DNA of 64,000 bases, from NCBI RefSeq assembly GCF_009664835.1, contig NZ_CP045929.1, forward strand, positions 4,402,001 to 4,466,000, in the 5' to 3' direction. The DNA is from Allosaccharopolyspora coralli. GTDB lineage: Bacteria; Actinomycetota; Actinomycetes; Mycobacteriales; Pseudonocardiaceae. A program made the position numbers and the translations under genes. The notes under the pieces were generated by a model. It did not search any database. It worked only from the letters and a program-made list of their open reading frames with translations, and had not been told where the DNA came from. This document shows, one piece after another, positions 47,057 to 55,682 of the stretch (position 1 is its first letter; each line of letters opens with the position of its first letter).

Positions 47057-47548
47057 GTGGCAGACCCGTCGTTCGATGTGGTGAGCAAGGCTGACCGCCA
47101 GGAAGTCGACAACGCGCTGAACCAGGCCGCCAAGGAGCTGGCGAACCGGTTCGACTTCCGGGGCACCAACACGAAGATCAGCTGGGCGGGCGAGGACGCC
47201 GTCACCCTCGAATCCGAGACCGAGGAACGCTGCAAGGCTGCCATCGAGGTCTTCAAGGAGAAGATGATCAAGCGTGGCCTGTCGATGAAGTCGCTCGAGA
47301 TCGGTGAGCCCGCCAGCTCGGGTCAGACCTACAAGGTCACCGGCCAGATCAAGCAGGGCATCGCCCAGGACGTCGCCAAGAAGATCTCCAAGAAGATCCG
47401 CGACGAGGGGCCGAAGGGTGTGCAGGCGCAGATCCAGGGCGACCAGCTCCGGGTCTCGGGCAAGAAGAAGGACGACCTGCAGACCGTCATCCAGTTGTTG
47501 AAGTCGGCCGACTTCGACGTGGCCCTCCAGTTCGAGAACTTCCGCTGA
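47057..47548 (+). CDS. YajQ family (DUF520) nucleotide-binding protein
   Basis: A 163-aa protein from GTG 47057 with GGGAGGA at 47044-47050. It opens [20 protein letters not shown], and [19 protein letters not shown] and [17 protein letters not shown] follow, typical of YajQ proteins, which in other bacteria bind c-di-GMP or tRNA. It has the family's normal length. It is the first chromosomal gene right of the tRNA. Confidence 0.95.
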   Translation: MADPSFDVVSKADRQEVDNALNQAAKELANRFDFRGTNTKISWAGEDAVTLESETEERCKAAIEVFKEKMIKRGLSMKSLEIGEPASSGQTYKVTGQIKQGIAQDVAKKISKKIRDEGPKGVQAQIQGDQLRVSGKKKDDLQTVIQLLKSADFDVALQFENFR

Positions 47549-47609
47549 CCACGGGGCGGGCCGCTCGCGGGCGCGTCCCGCGAGTCGGGCACCCGACGGA
47601 AGGACACGT

Positions 47610-48491
47610 GTGAAAGGGATCGTGCTGGCGGGCGGCAGCGGGACGAGGCTGCACCCGATCACGCAGGCCGTCTCCAAACAGCTGCTACCGGTCTACGACA
47701 AGCCGATGGTCTACTACCCGCTGTCGGTGCTGATGCTCTCCGGCATCCGGGAAATCCTCGTCATCTCCACCCCGCAAGACCTGCCGCTGTTCCGCCGACT
47801 GCTGGGCGACGGCAGCCAGGTCGGCATCGAACTGAGCTACGCCGAACAACCGCAACCGAACGGGCTCGCCGAAGCGTTCGTCATCGGCGCCGACTTCATC
47901 GGTGACGACGACGTCGCACTCGTGCTCGGGGACAACATCTTCTACGGGCAGGGATTCTCCCGCGTGCTGCGGGAATCTTCGCGCGGACTCGACGGCTGCA
48001 TGCTGTTCGGCTACCCGGTGCGCGACCCCGAACGCTACGGCGTCGGGGAGATCGACGCGGACGGCAAACTTCTGTCCATCGAGGAGAAACCCGCGCATCC
48101 CAGGTCGAACACGGCGATCACCGGGCTGTACTTCTACGACAACGAGGTCGTCGACATCGCACGCGGCCTGCGCCCGTCCGCGCGCGGCGAACTGGAGATC
48201 ACCGACGTCAACCTCACCTACATCCGGCGGAACCGGGCGCGGCTGACGGAACTGGGGCGCGGCTTCGCGTGGCTCGACACCGGCACCCACGACTCGCTGC
48301 TCGAAGCCGGCCAGTTCGTGCAGGTGCTCGAACATCGCACCGGGGTGCGCATCGCCTGCCTCGAAGAGGTCGCGCTGCGGATGGGCTACATCTCCGCCGA
48401 CGACTGCTTCGCCCTCGGCGCCAAACTCGTCAAGTCCGGCTACGGCGACTACGTCATGGACGTCGCCCGCGCCGCAGGCGCCACCGGCTGA
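47610..48491 (+). CDS. rmlA: Glucose-1-phosphate thymidylyltransferase
   Basis: A 293-aa enzyme making dTDP-glucose, first step to dTDP-rhamnose. [11 protein letters not shown] (6-16) is the nucleotide-binding signature and ISKQLLPV-like [12 protein letters not shown] follows. GDNIFYG and the TGLYFYD strand are also as in RmlA. The GTG start at 47610 has GGAAGGA upstream. The other rml genes are not next to it, as is usual in actinobacteria. Confidence 0.96.
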   Translation: MKGIVLAGGSGTRLHPITQAVSKQLLPVYDKPMVYYPLSVLMLSGIREILVISTPQDLPLFRRLLGDGSQVGIELSYAEQPQPNGLAEAFVIGADFIGDDDVALVLGDNIFYGQGFSRVLRESSRGLDGCMLFGYPVRDPERYGVGEIDADGKLLSIEEKPAHPRSNTAITGLYFYDNEVVDIARGLRPSARGELEITDVNLTYIRRNRARLTELGRGFAWLDTGTHDSLLEAGQFVQVLEHRTGVRIACLEEVALRMGYISADDCFALGAKLVKSGYGDYVMDVARAAGATG

Positions 48492-48497
48492 GCCGCG

Positions 48498-48557
48498 GGG
48501 TGGCAAATTCGCGCGAATTTGCCACCCGGTTGTCCACAGGGGGCGGGGTTGTCCACA
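48498..48557. promoter_or_regulatory. 30-bp perfect palindrome followed by two DnaA-box-like sites
   Basis: The palindrome spans 48498-48527, centred on TTCGCGCGAA, right after the rmlA stop. Perfect TTGTCCACA sequences, the actinobacterial DnaA box, follow at 48530-48538 and 48549-48557, 19 bp apart. No dnaA or origin genes are nearby. The palindrome may act as a terminator or a protein site, and the boxes could bind DnaA. Confidence 0.6.
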
Positions 48558-48570
48558 GGGGCGTGTGCGG

Positions 48571-48790
48571 TCTGAAAGTGCATTTCGGAACTGGCTTGTG
48601 TGCCCGTCGGGCACGGTCATACGCGAACAGCCTCGGCACGGTGAGGGGCTCCGGCGTTCGGAGTTCGTGCCTCGCAAGGCAGGGGTTCTCGCCGCGTACG
48701 GTAGTGGCACTCAAGAGGACCCCAACGCCGCGAGGCACGAACTGGGACGGCGGTACCGGACCCCCATCCAAGTTCCGAAATGCCTCTGAG
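48571..48790. repeat. 220-bp hairpin-rich dispersed repeat, copy 1
   Basis: Aligned over its whole length with 51439-51657. An inner stem of 14 bp (AGTTCGTGCCTCGC, 48662-48675, with 48730-48743) continues after a small internal loop into a 9-bp stem. The outer ends also pair (GCATTTCGGAACT with AGTTCCGAAATGC). It sits between the convergent rmlA and htpX genes. No protein frame is shared in a convincing way. I do not recognise the family. Confidence 0.8.
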
Positions 48791-48799
48791 GCCGGTGGC

Positions 48800-49672
48800 T
48801 CACATCCCCGGGGGGAGTTCGCGGCCGGCCATGCGTTCGAGGCGGCTCACGCGTTCGCCGATCGGAGGGTGCGTCGAGAACAGCTTCGTCATCCGCTCCC
48901 CCGGGCGGAACGGGTTCGCGATCATCAGGTGCGACTGCGAGACCAGGCTCGGTTCCGGGGCGAGCGGAGCGCGCTGCGTGCCGCGTTCGAGTTTGCGCAG
49001 GGCCGAGGCCAGACCGAGCGGATCACCCGTCAGCTCCGCACCCGAGGCGTCCGCCTGGTACTCCCTGGACCGGCTGACGGCCATCTGCACCACGCCGGCC
49101 GCGATCGGGCCGAGCAGCGCGACCAGGATCATCGCGAACGGGTTCGGCCGATTCTCGCCGCTGCCGAACATCCCGAACAGCATGCCGAAGTTCCCGAGGA
49201 ACGTGACGACGCTCGCGAGCGCTCCCGCGACGCTGGAGATGAGGATGTCGCGGTTGTAGACGTGGGACAGCTCGTGACCGAGGACCGCCCGCAGTTCGCG
49301 CTCGTCGAGCAGTTCCAGGATTCCCGTCGTGCAGCACACCGCGGCGTTGCGCGGGTTCCGGCCCGTGGCGAACGCGTTCGGGGCCGCTGTGGGGCTGACG
49401 TACAGGCTGGGCATCGGCTGCCGCGCCGAGGTCGCCAGCTCGCGCACGATCCGGTACATCGCGGGCTGCTCGGCCTCCGACACCGGCCTGGCACGCATCG
49501 AACGCAACGCCAGCTTCGACGAGTTGAAGTACGCGTAGCCGTTCATGCCGAGCGCGAGCACCAACGCGATGACCAGCCCCATGCGCCCGAAGATCGAACC
49601 GACGAGCAGGACCAACGCGCTCATGCCGCCCAGCAGCAAAGCGGTCTTCAGACCATTGAAATGACTGTGCAC
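48800..49672 (-). CDS. htpX: HtpX-type M48 zinc metalloprotease
   Basis: A 290-aa membrane protease for quality control of membrane proteins. Two N-terminal helices (11-27, 31-48) are followed by H133-E134-x-x-H137 (GHELSHVYN), with the third zinc ligand in [13 protein letters not shown]. The start is GTG 49672. Length and layout are normal for actinobacterial HtpX. Confidence 0.95.
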   Translation of the reverse strand: MHSHFNGLKTALLLGGMSALVLLVGSIFGRMGLVIALVLALGMNGYAYFNSSKLALRSMRARPVSEAEQPAMYRIVRELATSARQPMPSLYVSPTAAPNAFATGRNPRNAAVCCTTGILELLDERELRAVLGHELSHVYNRDILISSVAGALASVVTFLGNFGMLFGMFGSGENRPNPFAMILVALLGPIAAGVVQMAVSRSREYQADASGAELTGDPLGLASALRKLERGTQRAPLAPEPSLVSQSHLMIANPFRPGERMTKLFSTHPPIGERVSRLERMAGRELPPGM

Positions 49673-49829
49673 GTACTCTCGCCTCCGTGCCCCCGACCGA
49701 TGACCTGTCCCTGTCGAAGGTCACTCGTTCAACGAATCGGCGCGCCCCGGAGTTCCACCGCCGAACGTGGCCGTCACCACCCACACACCCACGACCAGGT
49801 GATGTCCGGCCCGTTCGAGCCGCGGTCGG

Positions 49830-50684
49830 TCAGCTGTGGAGTTCCATCGTGCAGCACTTGTGGGCACCACCGGCCTTGCGGATCTCCGAGAGGTCCACGA
49901 ACACCGGCTCGTAGCCGCACTCCTCGATCTGCTTCGCCAGCGCCGTCGCCTCGACCGGCAGCAGCACGTGCTTGCCGTCCGAGACCGCGTTGAGGCCGAG
50001 GCAGTCGGCGTCGGCGGCACCGACCTTGATCGCGTCGGGGAACAGCCGCTCCAGGACGCGCAGCGAGGACGCCGAGAACGCTTCCGGGTAGTAGGCGATG
50101 TGCGGCTGGTCGGCCCGATTGAGCACGAACAGCGCCGTGTTCAGGTGGTAAAAGCGCGGGTCGACGAGCGTCAACGACACGACCGGGACACCGAGCACTT
50201 CCTGGGCCTCGGCGTGCGCTTCCGGGACGGTGCGGTAGCCGCTGCCCGCGAGCAGGTACCGCCCGGTCCACACGAAATCACCCTCGGCCTCGTTGACGTA
50301 CCGGGGCATGACCAGCTCACGGTAGCCGCGTGCGAGGAACCAGCGGCGGAAGTGCTCGGCCTCGGCGGCACGCTCCGGGGCGAAGAACTTCGCCCCGAGG
50401 ACCCGGCCGTCGATGACGGTGCCGGAGTTGTCCGCGAACACCATGTCGGGCAGACCCGGCTGTGGGTCGACCACCTCCACGGTGTGTCCCAGCCGCTCGT
50501 AGGTCGCCTTCAGGTTCTCCCACTGACGCATCGCCTTCGCGGCGTCGACGGGTGAGTCCGGGTCCATCCACGGGTTGATCGAGTACTGGACCGCGAAATG
50601 GGTGGGCGGGCACATGACGTAGTGGCGACGCGTGGGCACGCGGGTGGCGCGCTCGGCCTGCGGCACGACGGTAGGGGCGGACAT
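49830..50684 (-). CDS. Dimethylarginine dimethylaminohydrolase-like protein (amidinotransferase fold)
   Basis: A 284-aa enzyme of the guanidino-group-modifying family. MVFADNSG (substrate carboxylate binding), EGDFVW, FYHLNTALFVL (catalytic histidine) and GGAHKCCTMEL near the end (catalytic cysteine at C277 or C278) are all seen. Products are likely citrulline or ornithine from an arginine-like substrate. The start I use is ATG 50684 (MSAPTVV); the frame is open to 50738. It is divergent from an Lrp-type regulator, which suggests amino-acid control. Confidence 0.88.
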   Translation of the reverse strand: MSAPTVVPQAERATRVPTRRHYVMCPPTHFAVQYSINPWMDPDSPVDAAKAMRQWENLKATYERLGHTVEVVDPQPGLPDMVFADNSGTVIDGRVLGAKFFAPERAAEAEHFRRWFLARGYRELVMPRYVNEAEGDFVWTGRYLLAGSGYRTVPEAHAEAQEVLGVPVVSLTLVDPRFYHLNTALFVLNRADQPHIAYYPEAFSASSLRVLERLFPDAIKVGAADADCLGLNAVSDGKHVLLPVEATALAKQIEECGYEPVFVDLSEIRKAGGAHKCCTMELHS

Positions 50685-50758
50685 GATTCGAAATGTAATG
50701 GCCGTCTGCGTACGCGACAACGGCACAACGTTGCACATTTTGCGGCAGAATGTTGCAT

Positions 50759-51208
50759 ATGGACACGTTGGATCAACGAATCATTTCGCGGCTGGTCGCC
50801 GACGCGCGCGCGAGCTTCGCCGACATCGGCGCCGCCGTTGGCCTCTCCGCGCCCGCCGTCAAACGCCGTGTCGACAAGCTGCTGGACCTCGGCGTGCTCC
50901 AGGGCTTCACGGCCGTCGTCGACCCGGAGGCGCTCGGCTGGGGGACGGAGGCGTTCGTCGAGGTCCACTGCCACGGAAACGTCCCCGCACACCGCATCCG
51001 TGGCGGACTCGAACCGCTGCCCGAGGTCGTCGCCGCCTACACCGTCTCCGGGCAGGCCGACGCGATCGTGCACATGCGAGCCGCCGACATCCACCACCTG
51101 GAGACGGCGATGGAACGACTGCGGGCGGTCGACTTCGTCAACCGCACCGTCTCCACCGTCGTGCTCTCCCGGCTGCTCGACCGCCCTCCCCCGGCGGACC
51201 GCGCCTGA
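50759..51208 (+). CDS. Lrp/AsnC-family transcription regulator
   Basis: A 149-aa protein from ATG 50759 (an ATG at 50750 is in frame). The HTH is DTLDQRIISRLVADARASFADIGAAVGLSAPAVKRRV, and the C-terminal RAM domain (VDPEALGWGTEAFVEVHC) would bind an amino acid. The gap to the divergent hydrolase holds GTTGCA direct repeats (about 50729 and 50752), possible Lrp sites. It probably regulates the adjacent arginine-type hydrolase. Confidence 0.93.
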   Translation: MDTLDQRIISRLVADARASFADIGAAVGLSAPAVKRRVDKLLDLGVLQGFTAVVDPEALGWGTEAFVEVHCHGNVPAHRIRGGLEPLPEVVAAYTVSGQADAIVHMRAADIHHLETAMERLRAVDFVNRTVSTVVLSRLLDRPPPADRA

Positions 51209-51301
51209 ACCACGACGCAACGATCGAAACCAACGCTCAGCCGCGCTCGCGCGGACAGTTCCCCGCCACCTACGCCAAGCCGCCTACGCCGATCGACCAC
51301 C

Positions 51302-51405
51302 CGCGGGTTCTCAGCGCCCTCCTCGCGAGGACAGCGTCGACGTGGTGTAGGTCGGCTACTCGATGTCGCCGATCCCGCAGCGAGGAGGGCGCTGAGGTTC
51401 CGCCA
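51302..51405. repeat. Second hairpin family, copy A
   Basis: Arms CTCAGCGCCCTCCTCG (51310-51325) and its complement (51381-51396) pair perfectly over 16 bp. It shares CGCGGGTTCT, CTCGCGAGGACAGC, TCCCGCAGCGAG and GGTTCCGCCAC with copy B at 57399-57560. Confidence 0.7.
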
Positions 51406-51438
51406 CGAAACCACCCCCGGCAGACCAACCCGCGCAAC

Positions 51439-51657
51439 CTCAGAGTGCATTGGGGAACTGTCCTTGGTGCCCGTAGGGCACGCTCATACGTGCCCAGCCG
51501 CAGCAAAGCGAGGGGCTCCGGCGTTCGGAGTTCGTGCCTCGCAAGGCAGGGGTTCTCGCCGCGTACGCCTGGTACTCAAGAGGACCCCAACGCCGCGAGG
51601 CACGAACTGGGGCGGCGGTACCGGACCACCCACCCAACTTCCACAACGCCCTCTCAG
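51439..51657. repeat. 220-bp hairpin-rich dispersed repeat, copy 2
   Basis: Aligned with 48571-48790. The inner stem is the same (51529-51542 with 51595-51608), and the outer ends pair less well. It sits between the convergent lrp and the minus-strand gene at 51665. Confidence 0.8.
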
Positions 51658-51664
51658 CTCAAGC

Positions 51665-52861
51665 TCAGTCGCGGTTGCGGAGCCAGCCGTCCCACGGCTC
51701 GAACCCGGCGCGCTCGGCCTCCTCCGCGTCGGCAAACCACACCTCGGCGACGATCCGGTCGTAGTAAGGCGAGTCCGGGGTGTGGTATCGCCTCGACGCG
51801 AAGTGGCCCTTGACGACGTCGCCCTCGTTCTTCGGCACGCCCTCGGGGCGCGCGGAGCCCACGGCTTGCTCGGGGGACGCCCCGTCCGACGACCGGGACT
51901 TGAGGTTCTGCAGGCCCGGGCGCGGCCCGACACCCGGAGTGCGACGCGGCAGCGGCTCGGCTTCCGGGTCGGGAGTGATCGTGATGCCCGCCGCTTGGAC
52001 GGCCTCCGCCTCCGTCGGAACCTCGATGCTCGTCGCCTGGGTCGACGACTCCGGCTCGTCGGGTGCGACGGCCTGGTCGGGCTCGCTGTCCTCGACCTCG
52101 GGCGGCTTCTGGAACCAGCCGGGCACGCCCTGCTGCCGCTCGGCCGGGGCCGCCGGTACGTCCGGGGTGGGAGGATCGACCGGCGCGACCCGTGCGGTCG
52201 ACTCCGCGTCGACCGGCTCGAGGCCGCCCACCGTCTCGTCCTCGGAGGTCTCCCGCTCCGGCGTGGGCATCCCGGGTGCCGTTGGCCCCGATTCGAGATC
52301 GTCCTCCGGGGACACCGTCGGCCACTCGCCGACACTCCCCCCGAACGTCGGTCGCCGAGTCGCCGAATCGAGGTTCGCGATCGGGATCACCGACGTCTGC
52401 GGCTTCTCGTCCACGTCCGCCTGGGAGGTGCGTTCGGTATCCGGTGCTGCGTGCCCGTTGGTGGACGGGGACCACGACTCGGCCGTTTCGTCCCACTCCG
52501 GGAGGTCGGTCACGTCCTGGCTCGGCAGCTCGTCGGTACCCGTCCCGCCCAGCCACGGCGGGTCGTCTCGATCCGGGGGAGCCGACTCCGCACCGAACCG
52601 CTCGCGTTCGCCCACGTCGACGAACCGCTCGTCCATCGGCTCGAATCGAGTGGCCTCGTTGGCCGGCTCCTCGGGGGCGATCTCGGGAACCAGCGCCCGG
52701 CGAGCGAGAGGCTCCTGACGTGCACGCTCCTGCGCGAGCGCGTACTCGAGCCGCGCCGCCCGCGCCCGCGCCGGACGGACCAGCAACAACCACGCGAACG
52801 CGACACCCAGCGCGAACGCGAGCAGGCTCCACAACCACACCTGGACAAACAGCCACGTCAC
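51665..52861 (-). CDS. Membrane-anchored acidic protein with C-terminal sunset-like motif
   Basis: A 398-aa protein. One N-terminal membrane helix (VWLWSLLAFALGVAFAWLLL) precedes an arginine-rich stop, then some 290 residues rich in Asp, Glu, Pro and Ser, likely disordered. The last 50 residues (GHFASRRYHTPDSPYYDRIV, then EVWFADAEEAERAGFEPWDGW) recall the short 'sunset' domain found at the ends of many actinobacterial proteins. Its role is unknown. It precedes the polyprenyl synthase by 142 bp on the other side. Confidence 0.8.
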   Translation of the reverse strand: MTWLFVQVWLWSLLAFALGVAFAWLLLVRPARARAARLEYALAQERARQEPLARRALVPEIAPEEPANEATRFEPMDERFVDVGERERFGAESAPPDRDDPPWLGGTGTDELPSQDVTDLPEWDETAESWSPSTNGHAAPDTERTSQADVDEKPQTSVIPIANLDSATRRPTFGGSVGEWPTVSPEDDLESGPTAPGMPTPERETSEDETVGGLEPVDAESTARVAPVDPPTPDVPAAPAERQQGVPGWFQKPPEVEDSEPDQAVAPDEPESSTQATSIEVPTEAEAVQAAGITITPDPEAEPLPRRTPGVGPRPGLQNLKSRSSDGASPEQAVGSARPEGVPKNEGDVVKGHFASRRYHTPDSPYYDRIVAEVWFADAEEAERAGFEPWDGWLRNRD

Positions 52862-53003
52862 GGGCGACGCTCCTCCTCAAGGACCGGGACAGCCCACCAC
52901 AACCACGGTGCGCGCAGCCCTGAGTATGACGAATCCCCACCGCGTTTCGGGACCGCTGTCGAGATCTGACCCGATCATGTGCCCGCAGCGGTCGGCCGAC
53001 CAC

Positions 53004-54086
53004 TCAGCGCGTCCGGTCCACCACGTACTCGGCGAGCCGAGCCAACGCGTCCCGCGCGGGGCCGGCAGGCAACAGATCGAGTTCCGCACGAGCGTCGTCG
53101 GCGAAGCGGTCCAACGTGCGCCGGGCGCGCGCCATGCCCTCCGACGTCCGGAGCAGCTCCAGCGCCTCGTCGACCTCGTGATCGACGGTGATCGGACCGG
53201 AGAGCAACCGGCGCAATCGGCTGTCGGTCTCCTCGCCCGCGAGCGCGTAGAGCATCGGCAACGTCCGCACCCCCTCCCGCAAGTCCGTGCCCGGGGTCTT
53301 CCCGGACTCCCGCGCGGGCGAGTCGATGTCGATGATGTCGTCGGAGATCTGGAACCCGATGCCGATGCTCCGGCCGATCCGCTCCAGCGCCCCCACGTGG
53401 ACCTCGTCGGCACCGGAGAACTCGGCACCGAACCGCCCGGCCGTGGCGATCAACGAGCCCGTCTTCTCGTACACCACGGTCAGGTAGTGCTCGACGGCGT
53501 CCTCACCCTCGTCGGCACCGATCGTCTCCCGCATCTGGCCGGTCACCAGCGCCTCGAACGTCCGCGCCATCAGCCGCACGGCGTCCACGCCGAGTTCGGA
53601 GACGAGACTGGACGCCTGCGCGAACAGGAAGTCCCCGGTCAGGATCGCGATCGAATTGTCCCACCGGGCGTTGGCGCTGCTCGCGCCGCGCCGCATCGTG
53701 GCCTCGTCCATGACGTCGTCGTGGTACAGCGTCGCGAGATGGACCATCTCGACGATGGCCGCCGATTTGATCACGTCCTCGGCGTCGTGGTCACCGAACT
53801 GCGCGGCGAGCAACGTGAACAGGGGGCGGAACCGCTTGCCGCCCGCGTCGACGAGATGCAGTGAGGTGCGGGTGGCGAAGTTGTACTCACTGCGCACCGA
53901 CTCGTGCAGCAGGTTCTCGACCCGCTGCATGCCCTCACCCACGGCGGCGGCGAGCACCGGATCCGAGATGTCGAGTCCCACCGGCACGGCACCGTCGGGC
54001 GCCGCACTCGTCGGATCACTGGCCGCGCCAGTCACTGGCCTGCTCACGTCACCGTCGCCTTTGCTCCCGCCGTGCACCGACGGCAC
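53004..54086 (-). CDS. Polyprenyl diphosphate synthase (menaquinone side-chain type)
   Basis: A 360-aa trans-prenyltransferase. The first aspartate-rich motif is D123-D124-VM-D127 (YHDDVMDEATMRRG) and the second is DDIIDID. GGKRFRP binds the diphosphate. The likely product is the heptaprenyl-to-nonaprenyl chain of menaquinone, which complex I reduces, so its place directly behind nuoN makes sense. GTG 54086 lies 1 bp after the nuoN stop; GTG 54047 is a possible shorter start. Confidence 0.93.
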   Translation of the reverse strand: MPSVHGGSKGDGDVSRPVTGAASDPTSAAPDGAVPVGLDISDPVLAAAVGEGMQRVENLLHESVRSEYNFATRTSLHLVDAGGKRFRPLFTLLAAQFGDHDAEDVIKSAAIVEMVHLATLYHDDVMDEATMRRGASSANARWDNSIAILTGDFLFAQASSLVSELGVDAVRLMARTFEALVTGQMRETIGADEGEDAVEHYLTVVYEKTGSLIATAGRFGAEFSGADEVHVGALERIGRSIGIGFQISDDIIDIDSPARESGKTPGTDLREGVRTLPMLYALAGEETDSRLRRLLSGPITVDHEVDEALELLRTSEGMARARRTLDRFADDARAELDLLPAGPARDALARLAEYVVDRTR

Positions 54087-54087
54087 T

Positions 54088-55680
54088 CTAGGACACGAAA
54101 CCGCCCACGCCGGCCCATTCCAGCGCCAACGTCGGCAGCACGCCCAGCAACAGCGTCACGACCACGCCCAGGGTGATCGCCGCCGTCGTGAACGCACCGG
54201 GCACGCTGACGGTCGGACCGTCGGCAGCCGGCTCACTGAAGTACATCAGCACGATGACACGAAGGTAGAAGAACGCCGCAACCGCACTGGCCACCAGCGC
54301 GACCACCACCAGCGGTGCCATCCCGTTGGCCATCGCGGCCTCGAAGACCACGAACTTGCCGACGAAACCGCTCGTCATCGGGATACCGGCCAGCGCCAAC
54401 AACAGGAACGTGAACACCAGCGCGAGCATCGGTGAACGCTTGGCCAGCCCCGCCCACGCCGACAGGTGAGTTGCCTCACCGTCCGAGGTGCGCACCAGGC
54501 TGATCACCCCGAAGATCGCGATCGTGGTGAATCCGTACGCCAACAGGTAGAACATGGTGGCCGCCAGGCCACGGTCGGTGAGCGCGATCGTGCCGACCAG
54601 CAGGAAGCCCGCGTGCGCCACCGAGGAGTAGGCGATCATGCGCTTGATGTCGCTCTGCGTCAGCCCGAGCACCACGCCGATCACCATCGACGCGATCGCG
54701 ACCGCCCACAGCACCCCGCGCCACTCCCAGCTCGACGCCTCGAAGGCGACCTGGAAGACGCGCAGGATCCCGCCGAACGCCGCGACCTTGGTGCACGCGG
54801 CCATGAATCCGGTCACCGCGGTCGGTGCGCCGTGGTACACGTCCGGGGTCCAGGTGTGGAACGGGCCGACGGAGCCCTTGAACATCAGGCCGATCACGAG
54901 CAGCCCGAACCCGGCGAACAGCAGCGTCTCCGACCGGTCCGACCCGGCGGTGGCGTCGGCGATCTCCTGCAGCTTCACCGAACCCGCGTACCCGTACAGC
55001 AAGGCCAGTCCGTAGAGGAAGAACGCCGAAGCGAACGCCCCCAGCAGGAAGTACTTCAGCGCCGCTTCCTGCGAGATGAGCCGCTTGCGCTTGGCCAGCC
55101 CACACAGCAGGTACAGCGGGAGGCTCAGCACCTCCAGCGCGATGAACATCGTCAGCAGGTCGTTGGCGGCGCAGAAGATCATCATTCCGCCGAGCGAGAA
55201 CAGCGCCAGCGGGAACACCTCGGTGCGCATTCCCGCGACTCCGGCCCGAGCCCGGTCCATGGCGGCACCGTCCGACGTGCCCGCCGGGTCCGGTTCCGTG
55301 ATCTTCTCGGCGATGAACGCGCCGCCCGGCTCGATCGACCGGTCCGCGAGCAGCAACATCGCGCCGAGCCCCAACGCGAGCAGCGTGCCCCACAGGAACA
55401 GTGCCGGTGCGTCCACGGCGAGCGTGTCCGCCATCGTCGTGACGCCGCGCGGCCCGCCCGAGGCGTAGATCCCGAGCGAGATCCCGGCCACGACGATCGC
55501 GCCGATGCTCAGCCCGACCTGCACCGACCACCGCTGGTGCCGTGGCAGGAACGCCTCCACGAGCACGGCCACACACGCCGCACCCAGGATCACCAGGATC
55601 GGGGTGATCGCCGCCCAGTCGATCGCCGGTGGCTGCACGTCCTGTGCCAGCAACTCGACGCCCGTACGTGCTGCACCCAC
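54088..55680 (-). CDS. nuoN: NADH-quinone oxidoreductase subunit N
   Basis: A 530-aa antiporter-like membrane subunit of complex I with about 14 helices. GGMMIFCAANDLLTMFIALE and FHTWTPDVYHGAPTAVTGF are subunit N signatures; a lysine and glutamate pair of the proton channel is in these regions. The start GTG 55680 is 2 bp from the nuoM stop. It is the last nuo gene in this operon. Confidence 0.96.
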   Translation of the reverse strand: MGAARTGVELLAQDVQPPAIDWAAITPILVILGAACVAVLVEAFLPRHQRWSVQVGLSIGAIVVAGISLGIYASGGPRGVTTMADTLAVDAPALFLWGTLLALGLGAMLLLADRSIEPGGAFIAEKITEPDPAGTSDGAAMDRARAGVAGMRTEVFPLALFSLGGMMIFCAANDLLTMFIALEVLSLPLYLLCGLAKRKRLISQEAALKYFLLGAFASAFFLYGLALLYGYAGSVKLQEIADATAGSDRSETLLFAGFGLLVIGLMFKGSVGPFHTWTPDVYHGAPTAVTGFMAACTKVAAFGGILRVFQVAFEASSWEWRGVLWAVAIASMVIGVVLGLTQSDIKRMIAYSSVAHAGFLLVGTIALTDRGLAATMFYLLAYGFTTIAIFGVISLVRTSDGEATHLSAWAGLAKRSPMLALVFTFLLLALAGIPMTSGFVGKFVVFEAAMANGMAPLVVVALVASAVAAFFYLRVIVLMYFSEPAADGPTVSVPGAFTTAAITLGVVVTLLLGVLPTLALEWAGVGGFVS

Positions 55681-55682
55681 TG

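Larger units (their letters stand above)
51209..51664. other. 456-bp gap after lrp, filled by two repeat elements
   Basis: No gene seen. It contains the hairpin at 51302-51405 and the 220-bp repeat copy 2 at 51439-51657. Confidence 0.6.

Noticed and set aside
48498-48557. Chromosomal replication origin
   Set aside because: Only two DnaA boxes and no dnaA, dnaN or AT-rich unwinding region nearby.
47685-48710. 341-aa minus-strand frame over rmlA
   Set aside because: Antisense shadow; rmlA is certain on the plus strand.
51464-52969. 501-aa plus-strand frame
   Set aside because: It starts inside the 220-bp repeat and runs antisense to the membrane-anchored protein, with no recognisable domain.
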